DNA from: CAIWHR01 sp963846855 | GTDB lineage: Bacteria > Pseudomonadota > Gammaproteobacteria > Burkholderiales > Casimicrobiaceae | NCBI GenBank assembly: GCA_963846855.1 | Contig: CAWJXK010000007.1 | Location: forward strand, 124,001 to 188,000 | Length of the DNA: 64,000 nt | Direction of reading: 5' to 3' | Part shown: one piece after another, positions 52,318 to 62,650 of the stretch | Numbering within the stretch: position 1 is the stretch's first letter | Layout: every line of letters begins with the position of its first letter | The notes under the pieces: model-generated | Database searches by the model: none | Seen by the model: only the letters and a program-made list of their open reading frames with translations | Told to the model about the DNA's origin: nothing | Made by a program: the position numbers and the translations under genes

Positions 52318-52802
52318 AGCGATTCCATGTGCACGTCGCCGTCAATAACCTTGACGAAAGCGTTCGATTCTATTCCAGGATCTTCGGTGCCGAACCTACG
52401 GTGCTGAAACCCGACTATGCCAAGTGGATGGTCGACGACCCGCGACTCAACTTTGCGATCTCGGCGCGGGGTTCGCAGCCAGGAGTCAACCATCTCGGCC
52501 TCCAGGTCGACACCGACGAAGAGTTGCAAGGGATGCGCGACCAGCTTGCCGCCGCGGATGCCGGTCTGGTCGCAGAAATCGGCGCGAACTGCTGCTATGC
52601 GAAATCGGACAAGTACTGGGTCACCGACCCGCAGGGTGTGGCGTGGGAGACGTATCACTCCCTGGGCGCCATTCCGATGTTCGGCGCCGACGCCGATCCG
52701 ATCCGTGAATCCGCCGCGACGAGTGCCTGCTGCGCGCCTGCGCCGGCGACGACCGCAGTCGGTGCGCAGATTCCGGTCAAATCGCGAGGCTGCTGCGCAT
52801 GA
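52314..52802 (+). CDS. arsI: ArsI/CadI-family VOC metalloenzyme (C-As lyase type)
   Basis: A 162-residue vicinal-oxygen-chelate protein. KRFHVHVAVNNLDESVRFYS opens the first module, and the second contains ANCCYAKSDKYWVTDPQGVA. The paired Cys in NCCYA is the trivalent organoarsenical-binding pair of ArsI, which cleaves C-As bonds of methylarsenite with Fe(II). The C-terminus adds two more Cys pairs (SACCAPA, RGCCA). The start is a GTG at 52314 with GAAGGAG upstream. Operon position fits. Activity on methylarsenite versus a metal-binding role (CadI-like) cannot be separated by sequence alone. Confidence 0.85.
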   Translation: MKRFHVHVAVNNLDESVRFYSRIFGAEPTVLKPDYAKWMVDDPRLNFAISARGSQPGVNHLGLQVDTDEELQGMRDQLAAADAGLVAEIGANCCYAKSDKYWVTDPQGVAWETYHSLGAIPMFGADADPIRESAATSACCAPAPATTAVGAQIPVKSRGCCA

Positions 52803-53311
52803 CCCGACGTGTGTACAACGTCCTGTTCCTGTGCACGGGGAACTCTGCCCGCAGCATCATCGCGGAGAGTCTTCTCAACGCATTGGGGAAGGGACGCTTC
52901 AGGGGCTTCAGCGCGGGCAGTCGGCCCGGCGGAACAGTGAACCCCCTTGTGCTCGCCCACCTGCATGCGCTGCACCTTGGCACCGAAGGCGCCCGCAGCA
53001 AGTCCTGGGACGAGTTCGCTGCGGCAAATGCGCCGCGCATGGACCTCGTCATCACGGTCTGCGACCAGGCGGCCGGCGAGACGTGCCCGGTTTGGCCGGG
53101 AATGCCTGCCAAGGCACACTGGAGCGCGCCAGATCCGGCGGCGCACATGGATGATCCGGGGATCGCCGCGCGAGTCATCCGCGAGGTCACGCAGCTCATG
53201 CATCGACGCATTTCCCTGCTGGTGAGCCTGCCCGTGGAGAAGCTCGACCGCATGACTTTGCAGACGGAAGCGAGGGCGATCGCCGCGAACGCCGCGCGGC
53301 AGTCGGCATGA
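52799..53311 (+). CDS. arsC: arsenate reductase, low-molecular-weight phosphatase type
   Basis: A 170-residue ArsC of the thioredoxin-linked family. The P-loop VLFLCTGNSARSIIAES has the nucleophile Cys12. VITVCDQAAGETCPVWPG holds the second and third Cys (CDxxxxxxCP spacing) that form the disulfide cascade. It reduces arsenate to arsenite, which Acr3 exports. The ATG at 52799 overlaps arsI by 4 nt and acr3 overlaps its end by 4 nt. The C-terminal 40 residues (KLDRMTLQTEARAIA) extend beyond the minimal fold. Confidence 0.92.
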   Translation: MTRRVYNVLFLCTGNSARSIIAESLLNALGKGRFRGFSAGSRPGGTVNPLVLAHLHALHLGTEGARSKSWDEFAAANAPRMDLVITVCDQAAGETCPVWPGMPAKAHWSAPDPAAHMDDPGIAARVIREVTQLMHRRISLLVSLPVEKLDRMTLQTEARAIAANAARQSA

Positions 53312-54372
53312 CCAACGGCATCGTCGCCGCGCGTCCCGCCATGGGCGCGTTCGAGCGCAACCTCTCCTGGTGGGTGTTCGGCTGCATCGCAGTGGGCATC
53401 CTGCTGGGCCAGCTGTTCCCCGCGTTCTTCAGAATGGTCGGCGCGCTGCAGATTGCGAATGTGAGTCTGCCTATGGCCCTGCTCATCTGGCTGATGATCG
53501 TGCCGATGCTCCTGAAGGTCGATTTCGGCGCACTTCACCAGCTGAGACGCCAGGCGCGAGGCATCGGCGTGACCTTGTTCATCAACTGGGCAGTGAAGCC
53601 GTTTTCGATGGCGCTGCTCGGCTGGCTGTTCGTCCGCCACGTCTTCGCGGCGTGGCTGCCCGCCGACCAGATCGACAGCTACATCGCGGGCCTCATCCTG
53701 CTCGCGGCCGCGCCCTGCACGGCGATGGTCTTCGTGTGGAGCAACCTTTCGGATGGCGACGCCAATTTCACGCTGAGTCAGGTGGCCCTCAACGATGTCA
53801 TCATGCTGTTCGCCTTTGCGCCGCTCGTGGGGCTGTTGCTTGGGCTCTCTGCGATCACGGTGCCGTGGGAAACGCTGGTGCTGTCGGTAGTCCTCTACAT
53901 CTTCGTGCCGATCACGGTTGCGCAGCTCTGGCGGATGCGATTGGCCAGGAAAGGTGGTCAGCCGGCGCTGGCAGCGGTTCTCAAGCGCCTGCACCCCGTG
54001 TCGCTGTCGGCGTTGCTCCTGACGCTCGTCTTGCTGTTCGGATTCCAGGGTCAGCAGATACTCGACCAACCCCTCGTCATCGCCATCCTGGCGATACCCA
54101 TCGTCATCCAGGTCTATTTCAATTCGGCCCTCGCCTACCGGATCAGCCGGTGGCTTGGCGTCCCCCACAACGTGGCATGCCCGTCCGCGCTCATCGGCGC
54201 TTCCAATTTCTTTGAGCTGGCCGTCGCCACGGCGATCAGCCTGTTCGGATTCCAGTCCGGCGCGGCGCTCGCGACGGTGGTCGGGGTGCTCATCGAGGTG
54301 CCCGTCATGCTCTCGGTGGTGCGCATGGCGGCGCGCAGCAAAGGCTGGTACGAAGCAAATATCGGGGCGTAG
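53308..54372 (+). CDS. acr3: arsenite efflux permease Acr3
   Basis: A 354-residue integral membrane protein with about ten helices. The signatures are NVSLPMALLIWLMIVPMLLK, NWAVKPFSMALLGWLF, and LAAAPCTAMVFVWSNLSDGD, whose Cys is the conserved transport Cys of Acr3. GVLIEVPVMLSVVRM carries the conserved Glu. It exports As(III) driven by the proton gradient. It is the last gene of the arsR-arsI-arsC-acr3 operon, all overlapping by 4 nt. No terminator is visible after the stop. Confidence 0.93.
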   Translation: MTNGIVAARPAMGAFERNLSWWVFGCIAVGILLGQLFPAFFRMVGALQIANVSLPMALLIWLMIVPMLLKVDFGALHQLRRQARGIGVTLFINWAVKPFSMALLGWLFVRHVFAAWLPADQIDSYIAGLILLAAAPCTAMVFVWSNLSDGDANFTLSQVALNDVIMLFAFAPLVGLLLGLSAITVPWETLVLSVVLYIFVPITVAQLWRMRLARKGGQPALAAVLKRLHPVSLSALLLTLVLLFGFQGQQILDQPLVIAILAIPIVIQVYFNSALAYRISRWLGVPHNVACPSALIGASNFFELAVATAISLFGFQSGAALATVVGVLIEVPVMLSVVRMAARSKGWYEANIGA

Positions 54373-54685
54373 CCGATTCCTCGGCCGGCAATGTCCGCTC
54401 CTTGCCGGGTGTCAGACGGCCAACGAGCGATTAACCTGGCACGTTCAATGCTGTGGTCATCCTCCCGGGTCGCCGATGGCGCCCGGACCACAAGCGTTCA
54501 TAGCGGAGGTGGGCCATGTATTGGATGCTATTGCCCCCAAGTGCCAACGCCGGACGACAGATTGAAGGCCGATCACTGCCGCTGGGCGTCCCTCTGATGG
54601 CGGTCCTTCGTGCGGGATGGGGCGCGGTCATGCACCTGGTCGCGCCGCACGGCCGGTAGGTCGAACGGCTAGCCACCAGACCCGG
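54373..54685. other. island right boundary, no gene
   Basis: 313 nt between acr3 and the dciA stop. No repeat, attachment site or tRNA is visible, and open frames are poor. Nothing marks the insertion end at sequence level. Confidence 0.4.
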
Positions 54686-55120
54686 TCAGCCCGCCCGGCG
54701 GACGAACTTGGCCAGGGCCGCCTTGAGGGGTCCTTCGGGAAGGTCCCGCGAGAGCTTGACAAGGGGTTGAATTGACGCCCTATCTATCTGATTTGCCTTT
54801 GATTTCACAGGGTGGTCGGGGTCGATCCGAACTTGCACGCGCACCCGTATTACGCTAAATTGACAAGCTTCGCGCCTCAGTTCGGCGAGAAGGTCCGGGA
54901 TCCGCTGCTTCACGGCAGCGGCGATGGCGCCGGCATCGCAGGCGATGACGAGCTCGGTGCCGCTCGCCTCGACGACATGGACGCGCTGGGCGAGCGATCG
55001 CGGCAGGTGCCGGGTCAGCAGTCCGGTGAGCGTCGCCTCTTGGTGGCGGCGGGCTTCCCACGCGGCGAGCGTCGCGTCGGCGGCAACGATGTGCTTAATG
55101 GGCTGCGGCGAACGCGGCAT
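54686..55120 (-). CDS. dciA: DUF721/DciA-like protein
   Basis: A 144-residue protein with a DUF721 domain: LTRHLPRSLAQRVHVVEASG, then TELVIACDAGAIAAAVKQRI and the strand ACQFSVIRVRVQVRI. DciA-type DUF721 proteins load or assist the replicative helicase DnaB in bacteria that lack DnaC. It sits in the expected betaproteobacterial position between lpxC and the M23 peptidase, in reverse orientation, though here separated from lpxC by the island. The ATG at 55120 faces away from the M23 gene. Confidence 0.75.
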   Translation of the reverse strand: MPRSPQPIKHIVAADATLAAWEARRHQEATLTGLLTRHLPRSLAQRVHVVEASGTELVIACDAGAIAAAVKQRIPDLLAELRREACQFSVIRVRVQVRIDPDHPVKSKANQIDRASIQPLVKLSRDLPEGPLKAALAKFVRRAG

Positions 55121-55173
55121 GAATGTGCGGGTCGGCCGGGGATCATGCCGGCGGGCCTTTGGGAGGAAGCCAA

Positions 55174-56100
55174 TTGAACATCATTCTGATGTCGAACGCC
55201 ACGTCGCGTGCCCGCGTGCTGACGCTCGACTGGCGGCACGGGATGCTGGGCGCCTTCGGGCTGATGGCAATGGTGATCGGATGCGCGCTGATCTTCAATT
55301 TCATCACGCTGAAATACGCGGCGACATCACAGAATCCCTTCCTGCAGGCGATCCTTCTCGCCGACCAGCGCCAGGAGGCGGTCAGGACGCAGGAGATCGT
55401 CCAGAGCCACCTCAACACGATGGCGATCCGCCTCGGCGAGCTGCAGGCGCGCGTGCTTCGCCTCGACGGGCTGGGCGAGCATCTCGCCAAGGCCGCCGGC
55501 TTGAAGCCTCAGGAATTGCCGTCGCTGCCGGCCGGTGAAGTCCCCGGCGAAGGCGGCGCCGAATCCTCGCTGCCTTCACGCAAGATTTCGGTGCAGGAAT
55601 TCGCCGATCTGCTGTCGAAGCTCACGCGGCAGGTCGACGAGCGCTCCGATCAGCTCAGCGTCCTCGAAGCGCTGCTGGTCCAGAACTCGGCGAACCTCAA
55701 GTTCATGCCGACGCTGGCCCCGATCATCAACGGCTGGTTCTCGTCGAACTTCGGGTACCGCATCGACCCCTTCACCGGATTGCAATCTTTCCACGAAGGC
55801 ATCGACTTCCCGGCAAACCGGGGAACCGAGATCGTCGCCGCCGCCAGCGGCAAGGTGATCGCGGCGGGATGGCACCCGCAGTATGGTAAAATTGTCGAGA
55901 TCGATCACGGCAACGGATTGGTGTCCGTTTATGCACATGCGTCGGAGGTCTTGGTGAACGAAGGAGACCTCGTGATGCGTGGCCAGCGCATCGCGCTGGT
56001 GGGGTCGACCGGCCGCTCGACCGGCCCACACCTGCACTTCGAGGTCCGGCTGAACGGAGTGCCGCAGAATCCCGCGCGTTTCCTCCGCTCGTCGAGCTGA
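55174..56100 (+). CDS. membrane-anchored M23 family metallopeptidase
   Basis: A 308-residue protein. One helix (MLGAFGLMAMVIGCALIFNF) is followed by a periplasmic coiled-coil region (ADQRQEAVRTQEIVQSHLNT, then LLSKLTRQVDERSDQL). A LytM/M23 domain has FGYRIDPFTGLQSFHEGIDF (first zinc His and Asp) and GSTGRSTGPHLHFEVRLNG (HxH). This is a peptidoglycan hydrolase or a regulator of one. The start is a TTG at 55174 with GGAGG 7 nt before. An ATG at 55189 is the alternative. It is followed by the intrinsic terminator at 56144, then secA. Confidence 0.88.
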   Translation: MNIILMSNATSRARVLTLDWRHGMLGAFGLMAMVIGCALIFNFITLKYAATSQNPFLQAILLADQRQEAVRTQEIVQSHLNTMAIRLGELQARVLRLDGLGEHLAKAAGLKPQELPSLPAGEVPGEGGAESSLPSRKISVQEFADLLSKLTRQVDERSDQLSVLEALLVQNSANLKFMPTLAPIINGWFSSNFGYRIDPFTGLQSFHEGIDFPANRGTEIVAAASGKVIAAGWHPQYGKIVEIDHGNGLVSVYAHASEVLVNEGDLVMRGQRIALVGSTGRSTGPHLHFEVRLNGVPQNPARFLRSSS

Positions 56101-56143
56101 ACGGAGCACATGGGCCCGCGCCGCCTGCAAGCGGGCGCGAAAC

Positions 56144-56175
56144 AGGGGTGAGGCGGTCCTCACCCCTTGTTTTTT
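56144..56175 (+). terminator. intrinsic terminator between the M23 gene and secA
   Basis: A perfect 10-bp stem AGGGGTGAGG/CCTCACCCCT with loop CGGT is followed by TGTTTTTT. It ends 27 nt before the secA ATG. That leaves too little room for a complete secA promoter between them, so it may act as an attenuator. Confidence 0.9.
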
Positions 56176-56202
56176 AGGCCCGCGCCCGAAACTCGGACTT
56201 TC

Positions 56203-58953
<2,751 letters not shown>

Positions 58954-58954
58954 C

Positions 58955-58986
58955 GTAAAGCTGCTGCGCGGTAAAGCTGCTGCGCG
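58955..58986 (+). repeat. 16-bp tandem duplication after secA
   Basis: Two copies of GTAAAGCTGCTGCGCG follow each other directly after the secA stop. The second merges into the intergenic repeat at 58979. It may be a slippage duplication. Confidence 0.8.
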
Positions 58987-59094
58987 GACCGTCTGCTTCG
59001 TTGTGTCCTCGCTCGGCCCTCGCCGTACCTGCATGTACTGTCTCGGGCCTCGCTGCGGGCCGCCTCGCATACGGCCCGCTCGCGACGCTTTCCG
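58979..59094. repeat. intergenic repeat, copy A (secA-argJ)
   Basis: The sequence runs from GCTGCGCGGACCGT through TCGTTGTGTCCTCGCTCG and CATGTACTG to GCTCGCGACGCTTT. It is about 116 bp and parallels copy B at 60444, so both sides of argJ carry the same type of element. Such elements are dispersed between genes in proteobacteria. Confidence 0.7.
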
Positions 59095-59196
59095 TTCAGG
59101 CCAACCCAACATCGCAGCGCCGCGACGGGTGCTCGAATCGTCGAGACGCGCGTGCGTGCGATAGAATCGGCGTGACGCGACGAATCGGCCCCGTTC

Positions 59197-60426
59197 ATGC
59201 CCGTCCGCTACACTCCGCCACGCCCTGAAGATCTCCTGCCTGTCGAAGGCGTGACGCTTGGCACGGCCGCAGCGAAGATCAAGAACTGGCAGCGCGACGA
59301 CGTCGTGCTGGCGCTGTTCGAACCTGGAACCGTCGCGGCGGGCGTGTTCACGCAGAACCGATTCTGCGCGGCGCCGGTCACGGTCTGCCGGCGCCATCTC
59401 GCCGGCGACGGCCGCGTCCGCGCGCTCGTGATCAACGCCGGCAACGCGAACGCTGGCACCGGTTCGACCGGCGTCGCAGATGCCGAGACGACCTGCGCCG
59501 CGATCGCGAGCATGCTGGGCTGCCCGATCCAGGAGGTGCTGCCGTTCTCGACCGGCGTCATCATGGAGCCGCTGCCGACCGCGAAGATCGTCGCCGCGCT
59601 GCCGCAGGCGAAGTCGGCGCAGGCCCCCGACCACTGGTTCGCCGCGGTCTCCGCGATGATGACGACCGATACCGTGCCCAAAGGCGCGTCGCGGCGCGTC
59701 GACATCGGCGGCGTGCCGGTGACGGTCACCGGAATCACCAAAGGCGCGGGGATGATCCATCCGAACATGGCGACGCTGCTGGCCTTCGTCGCCACCGACG
59801 CGCCCGTGACGCGCGTGGTCCTGGCCGGGCTGACGCCCTTGATCGCCGATGCATCCTTCAACTGCGCGACGGTCGACGGCGACACGTCGACCAACGACAG
59901 CTTCGTCATCGTTGCGACCGGCCGCGCCGGAATCGCTCCCATTGAGCGCACCGACGATCCGCGACTCGCCTCCCTTCGTGTTGCGCTCACCGAAGTCGCG
60001 ATCGAGCTCGCGCAGGCGATCGTGCGCGACGGCGAGGGCGCGACCAAATTCATGACCATCGCCGTCGAGGGCGGCCGCGATGCTGCCGAATGCCGGAAGG
60101 TCGCGCTCGCGATCGCGCATTCTCCGCTCGTCAAGACCGCTTTCTTCGCGTCCGATCCGAACCTCGGGCGCATCGTCTGCGCGATCGGCAATGCCGGCAT
60201 CCCCGATCTCGATCCCACCGGCGTGTCGTTCTGGCTCGACGATGTGCAGGTGGTGCACGCGGGCGGGCGCGCGAAATCGTACCGCGAGGAGGATGGCCAG
60301 CGCGTGATGAAGCAGGAGGAAATCACGGTGCGCGTCGCGCTGGGGCGTGGGGCCGCGCGGGCGCACGTGTGGACCTGCGACTTCTCGCACGACTATGTCA
60401 GCATCAACGCCGACTACCGCAGCTGA
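59197..60426 (+). CDS. argJ: bifunctional ornithine acetyltransferase/N-acetylglutamate synthase
   Basis: A 409-residue ArgJ that recycles the acetyl group from N-acetylornithine to glutamate (arginine synthesis). FTQNRFCAAPVTVCRRH is the N-terminal region. The autocleavage and nucleophile site is TKGAGMIHPNMATLLAF, Thr193. TVDGDTSTNDSFVIVATGRA and SDPNLGRIVCAIGNAG follow. The end reads TCDFSHDYVSINADYRS. It yields alpha and beta chains after cleavage before the Thr. The ATG is at 59197. The upstream gap is mostly repeat, so promoter location is unclear. Confidence 0.96.
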   Translation: MPVRYTPPRPEDLLPVEGVTLGTAAAKIKNWQRDDVVLALFEPGTVAAGVFTQNRFCAAPVTVCRRHLAGDGRVRALVINAGNANAGTGSTGVADAETTCAAIASMLGCPIQEVLPFSTGVIMEPLPTAKIVAALPQAKSAQAPDHWFAAVSAMMTTDTVPKGASRRVDIGGVPVTVTGITKGAGMIHPNMATLLAFVATDAPVTRVVLAGLTPLIADASFNCATVDGDTSTNDSFVIVATGRAGIAPIERTDDPRLASLRVALTEVAIELAQAIVRDGEGATKFMTIAVEGGRDAAECRKVALAIAHSPLVKTAFFASDPNLGRIVCAIGNAGIPDLDPTGVSFWLDDVQVVHAGGRAKSYREEDGQRVMKQEEITVRVALGRGAARAHVWTCDFSHDYVSINADYRS

Positions 60427-60443
60427 TCGGCGAGCGCGAGCCC

Positions 60444-60560
60444 GCTGCGCGGCCCGTTCGCTGCGTTGTTTCCTCGCCGGGCTTTCGGTGTACTAATATG
60501 TACTGCGTCACGCCTTGCCTTGGACCGGACTGCACCCAGGTTCGCTCGCAACGCTTTTCG
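60444..60560. repeat. intergenic repeat, copy B (argJ-DUF815)
   Basis: A diverged partner of copy A: GCTGCGCGGCCCGTTC, TGCGTTGTTTCCTCGC, TATGTACTG, GCTCGCAACGCTTTT. It lies 8 nt before the start codon of the next gene, so its end also serves as that gene's ribosome-binding region. Confidence 0.7.
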
Positions 60561-60568
60561 CTCCGCCG

Positions 60569-61474
60569 ATGCCAAAAGTGAAATCAGAATTCGAGGGGAT
60601 GCTCGCGCGAGTCGAGTCGATTCTCAAGCGCGTCGAGGCGATGCTCCCGCCGCCGCCGCCGCCGGTGGACTGGCGCGCTACCGCCTTTCGCTGGCGCAAG
60701 CGGGGAGGGCGCGGTTTCCTGCAGGCGATCGCGCATCCGCATGCGATCCGCCTCGACGAGCTCGTTGCCATCGACCCCCAGAAGCATGCCATCGACGCCA
60801 ACACCCGGCAGTTCGTCGCAGGACTGCCCGCGAACAACGTCCTGCTGACGGGCTCTCGCGGCACCGGCAAGTCGTCACTCGTGAAGGCGATGCTGGTCAA
60901 GTATGCCGGCCGCGGCCTGCGGCTCATCGAAGTCGACAAGTCCGATCTCGTCGATTTGCCCGACATCGCGGCGTTGGTCGAGGGCCGCCGCGAGCGGTTC
61001 GTCGTCTTCTGCGACGACCTCACGTTCGACGCGGGCGAGCCCGGCTACAAGGCGCTCAAGGTCATGCTCGACGGCACGATCGCCGTGGCTTCGGCGAACA
61101 TGCTGATCTACGCCACATCGAATCGCCGCCATCTGATCCCCGAGTTCATGAGCGAGAACCTCGAGACGAAGCACCTCGGCGAGGAAGTGCACCCGGGAGA
61201 GTCGGTCGAGGAAAAGATCTCGCTGTCGGAGCGCTTCGGCCTCTGGATCTCGTTCTACCCGTTTCGCCAGGAAGACTATCTGGACGCCGTCGCGAGCTGG
61301 CTCGACGTCTTCGGCGTTCCGGTGCCGAAGAGCAAGCGGGACGACGAAGCGCGCACGCGCGATGCGGTGCAGTTCGCGCTGCAGCGCGGGTCGCGCAGCG
61401 GCCGCGTCGCGTGGCAGTTCGCGCGCGGCTACGCCGGCGCCGCCGCGCTGGCGCAGCGGTCGAAGGCGAAGTGA
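60569..61474 (+). CDS. DUF815 P-loop ATPase
   Basis: A 301-residue AAA-type ATPase of the DUF815 family. A proline run (MLPPPPPPVDW) precedes the ATPase core: LLTGSRGTGKSSLVKAMLVK (Walker A, 95-102), FVVFCDDLTFD (Walker B), IYATSNRRHLIPEFM (sensor 1). HLGEEVHPGESVEEKISLSE is typical of the family. Function is unknown. In many betaproteobacteria it lies between argJ and mutT, as here. The ATG at 60569 sits inside copy B's edge; its stop overlaps the Nudix gene by 4 nt (GTGA). Confidence 0.85.
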   Translation: MPKVKSEFEGMLARVESILKRVEAMLPPPPPPVDWRATAFRWRKRGGRGFLQAIAHPHAIRLDELVAIDPQKHAIDANTRQFVAGLPANNVLLTGSRGTGKSSLVKAMLVKYAGRGLRLIEVDKSDLVDLPDIAALVEGRRERFVVFCDDLTFDAGEPGYKALKVMLDGTIAVASANMLIYATSNRRHLIPEFMSENLETKHLGEEVHPGESVEEKISLSERFGLWISFYPFRQEDYLDAVASWLDVFGVPVPKSKRDDEARTRDAVQFALQRGSRSGRVAWQFARGYAGAAALAQRSKAK

Positions 61475-62409
61475 CCGCGGGCATCGTCCGCGTCGCCGCG
61501 GCGGTCATCCTGCGGCCCGGCGGCGACGTGCTGCTGGCGCAGCGCCCGCGAGGCAAGGCCTACGAAGGCTACTGGGAATTCCCGGGCGGCAAGCTCGAGC
61601 CCGGCGAATCGCCGCGCGCCGCGCTCGATCGCGAGCTCCGCGAGGAGCTCGGCATCACCGTCGTGCGCGCATCACCCTGGCTCGTTCAACGCTACGTCTA
61701 TCCGCACGCGCACGTCGAGCTGCATTTCTTTCGCGTGTTCGAATGGCGCGGCGACCCGCACGGCCACGACAACCAGGCGTTCGCGTGGCAGACGCCGGGG
61801 CGCTTCGATGTGGAGCCGCTGCTTCCAGCCAACACGTTCGTGCTGCGCGCGCTGCGCCTGCCGCCGGTCTACGGCATCACGAATGCGGGCGACATGGGGG
61901 AGGAGGCCTTCCTCACGCGCGCGAAGGCCGCATTGGCGAGCGGGCTCACGCTCGTGCAGTTTCGCGAGAAGGATTGGGACCTCGCGCGCCAGCGCGCGCT
62001 CTGCACGACGCTCGTCGCGCTCGCCGATGCGCGTGGCGCGAGAGTGCTCCTCAACGGCAACGCCGAAAATGCGCGCGTGTGGGGATGCGCCGGCGTTCAC
62101 TGGACGTCGGCGGCGCTCGCCAAGGCCACGGAGCGGCCGCGCGATCTTGTCTGCGCGGCGTCGTGCCATACGCGCGAGGATCTTGCGCACGCGGGCCGGC
62201 TGGCGCTCGATTTCGCCGTGCTGGGACCGGTGCTTCCGACACCGACGCATCCCGATGCCCGGCCGCTCGGCTGGGATGGCTTCGCGGCGACCGCGGCGGA
62301 GACGACGCTACCGGTCTATGCGCTCGGTGGACTCGTCCGTGCCGACCTCGAGGCCGCGATCACGCATGGCGCGCACGGCGTCGCGCTGCGGCGCGGCGCG
62401 TGGAGCTAG
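61471..62409 (+). CDS. mutT: Nudix hydrolase MutT fused to a ThiE-like domain
   Basis: A 312-residue two-domain protein. The N-terminal Nudix domain has the box GGKLEPGESPRAALDRELRE followed by ELGI (about 39-62), as in 8-oxo-dGTP diphosphatases that remove oxidised nucleotides. From about residue 130 on is a thiamine phosphate synthase-like barrel: VYGITNAGDM, LVQFREKDWDLARQRAL, AVLGPVLPTPTHPDARPLGW, and VYALGGLV. The ThiE catalytic segment is changed (LLNGNAEN in place of the IND-type motif, GVHWTS for GVHLGQ), so thiamine synthesis is unlikely. The start is a GTG at 61471, coupled to the DUF815 gene. Confidence 0.9.
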   Translation: MTAGIVRVAAAVILRPGGDVLLAQRPRGKAYEGYWEFPGGKLEPGESPRAALDRELREELGITVVRASPWLVQRYVYPHAHVELHFFRVFEWRGDPHGHDNQAFAWQTPGRFDVEPLLPANTFVLRALRLPPVYGITNAGDMGEEAFLTRAKAALASGLTLVQFREKDWDLARQRALCTTLVALADARGARVLLNGNAENARVWGCAGVHWTSAALAKATERPRDLVCAASCHTREDLAHAGRLALDFAVLGPVLPTPTHPDARPLGWDGFAATAAETTLPVYALGGLVRADLEAAITHGAHGVALRRGAWS

Positions 62410-62632
62410 ACGCTAGCTCGATTCCGAATCGTCGCGCGCTATCCGGGAGCTCGCCGGATTCGCCCTCCGAATCCGGCGACGTCGAGAGCGGTATGCGGTA
62501 GGACTCCGACGCCCACGCGCCGAGATCGATCGTGCGGCATCGCTGCGAGCAGAACGGCCGCCAGCGCGATTCCGGCGTCCATTCGACCGGAGCGGCGCAG
62601 ATCGGGCAGTTGACGATGCGGGGTACGGGCAT
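62360..62632 (-). CDS. yacG: DNA gyrase inhibitor YacG
   Basis: A 90-residue zinc-binding protein. The four ligands are Cys9 and Cys12 (VNCPICAAPVEW) and Cys28 and Cys32 (FCSQRC), followed by IDLGAWASESYRIP, the YacG signature. YacG binds GyrB and inhibits supercoiling. Family members are about 60-70 residues, so the 40-residue C-terminal tail is long. Its 3' end overlaps the end of the MutT-ThiE gene by 50 nt in opposite direction. The start ATG at 62632 is the only one upstream of the zinc motif. It follows the glycosyltransferase gene by 18 nt on this strand. Confidence 0.85.
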   Translation of the reverse strand: MPVPRIVNCPICAAPVEWTPESRWRPFCSQRCRTIDLGAWASESYRIPLSTSPDSEGESGELPDSARRFGIELASSSTRRAAARRRARHA

Positions 62633-62650
62633 TCCGGAGGATTCGGCAGT

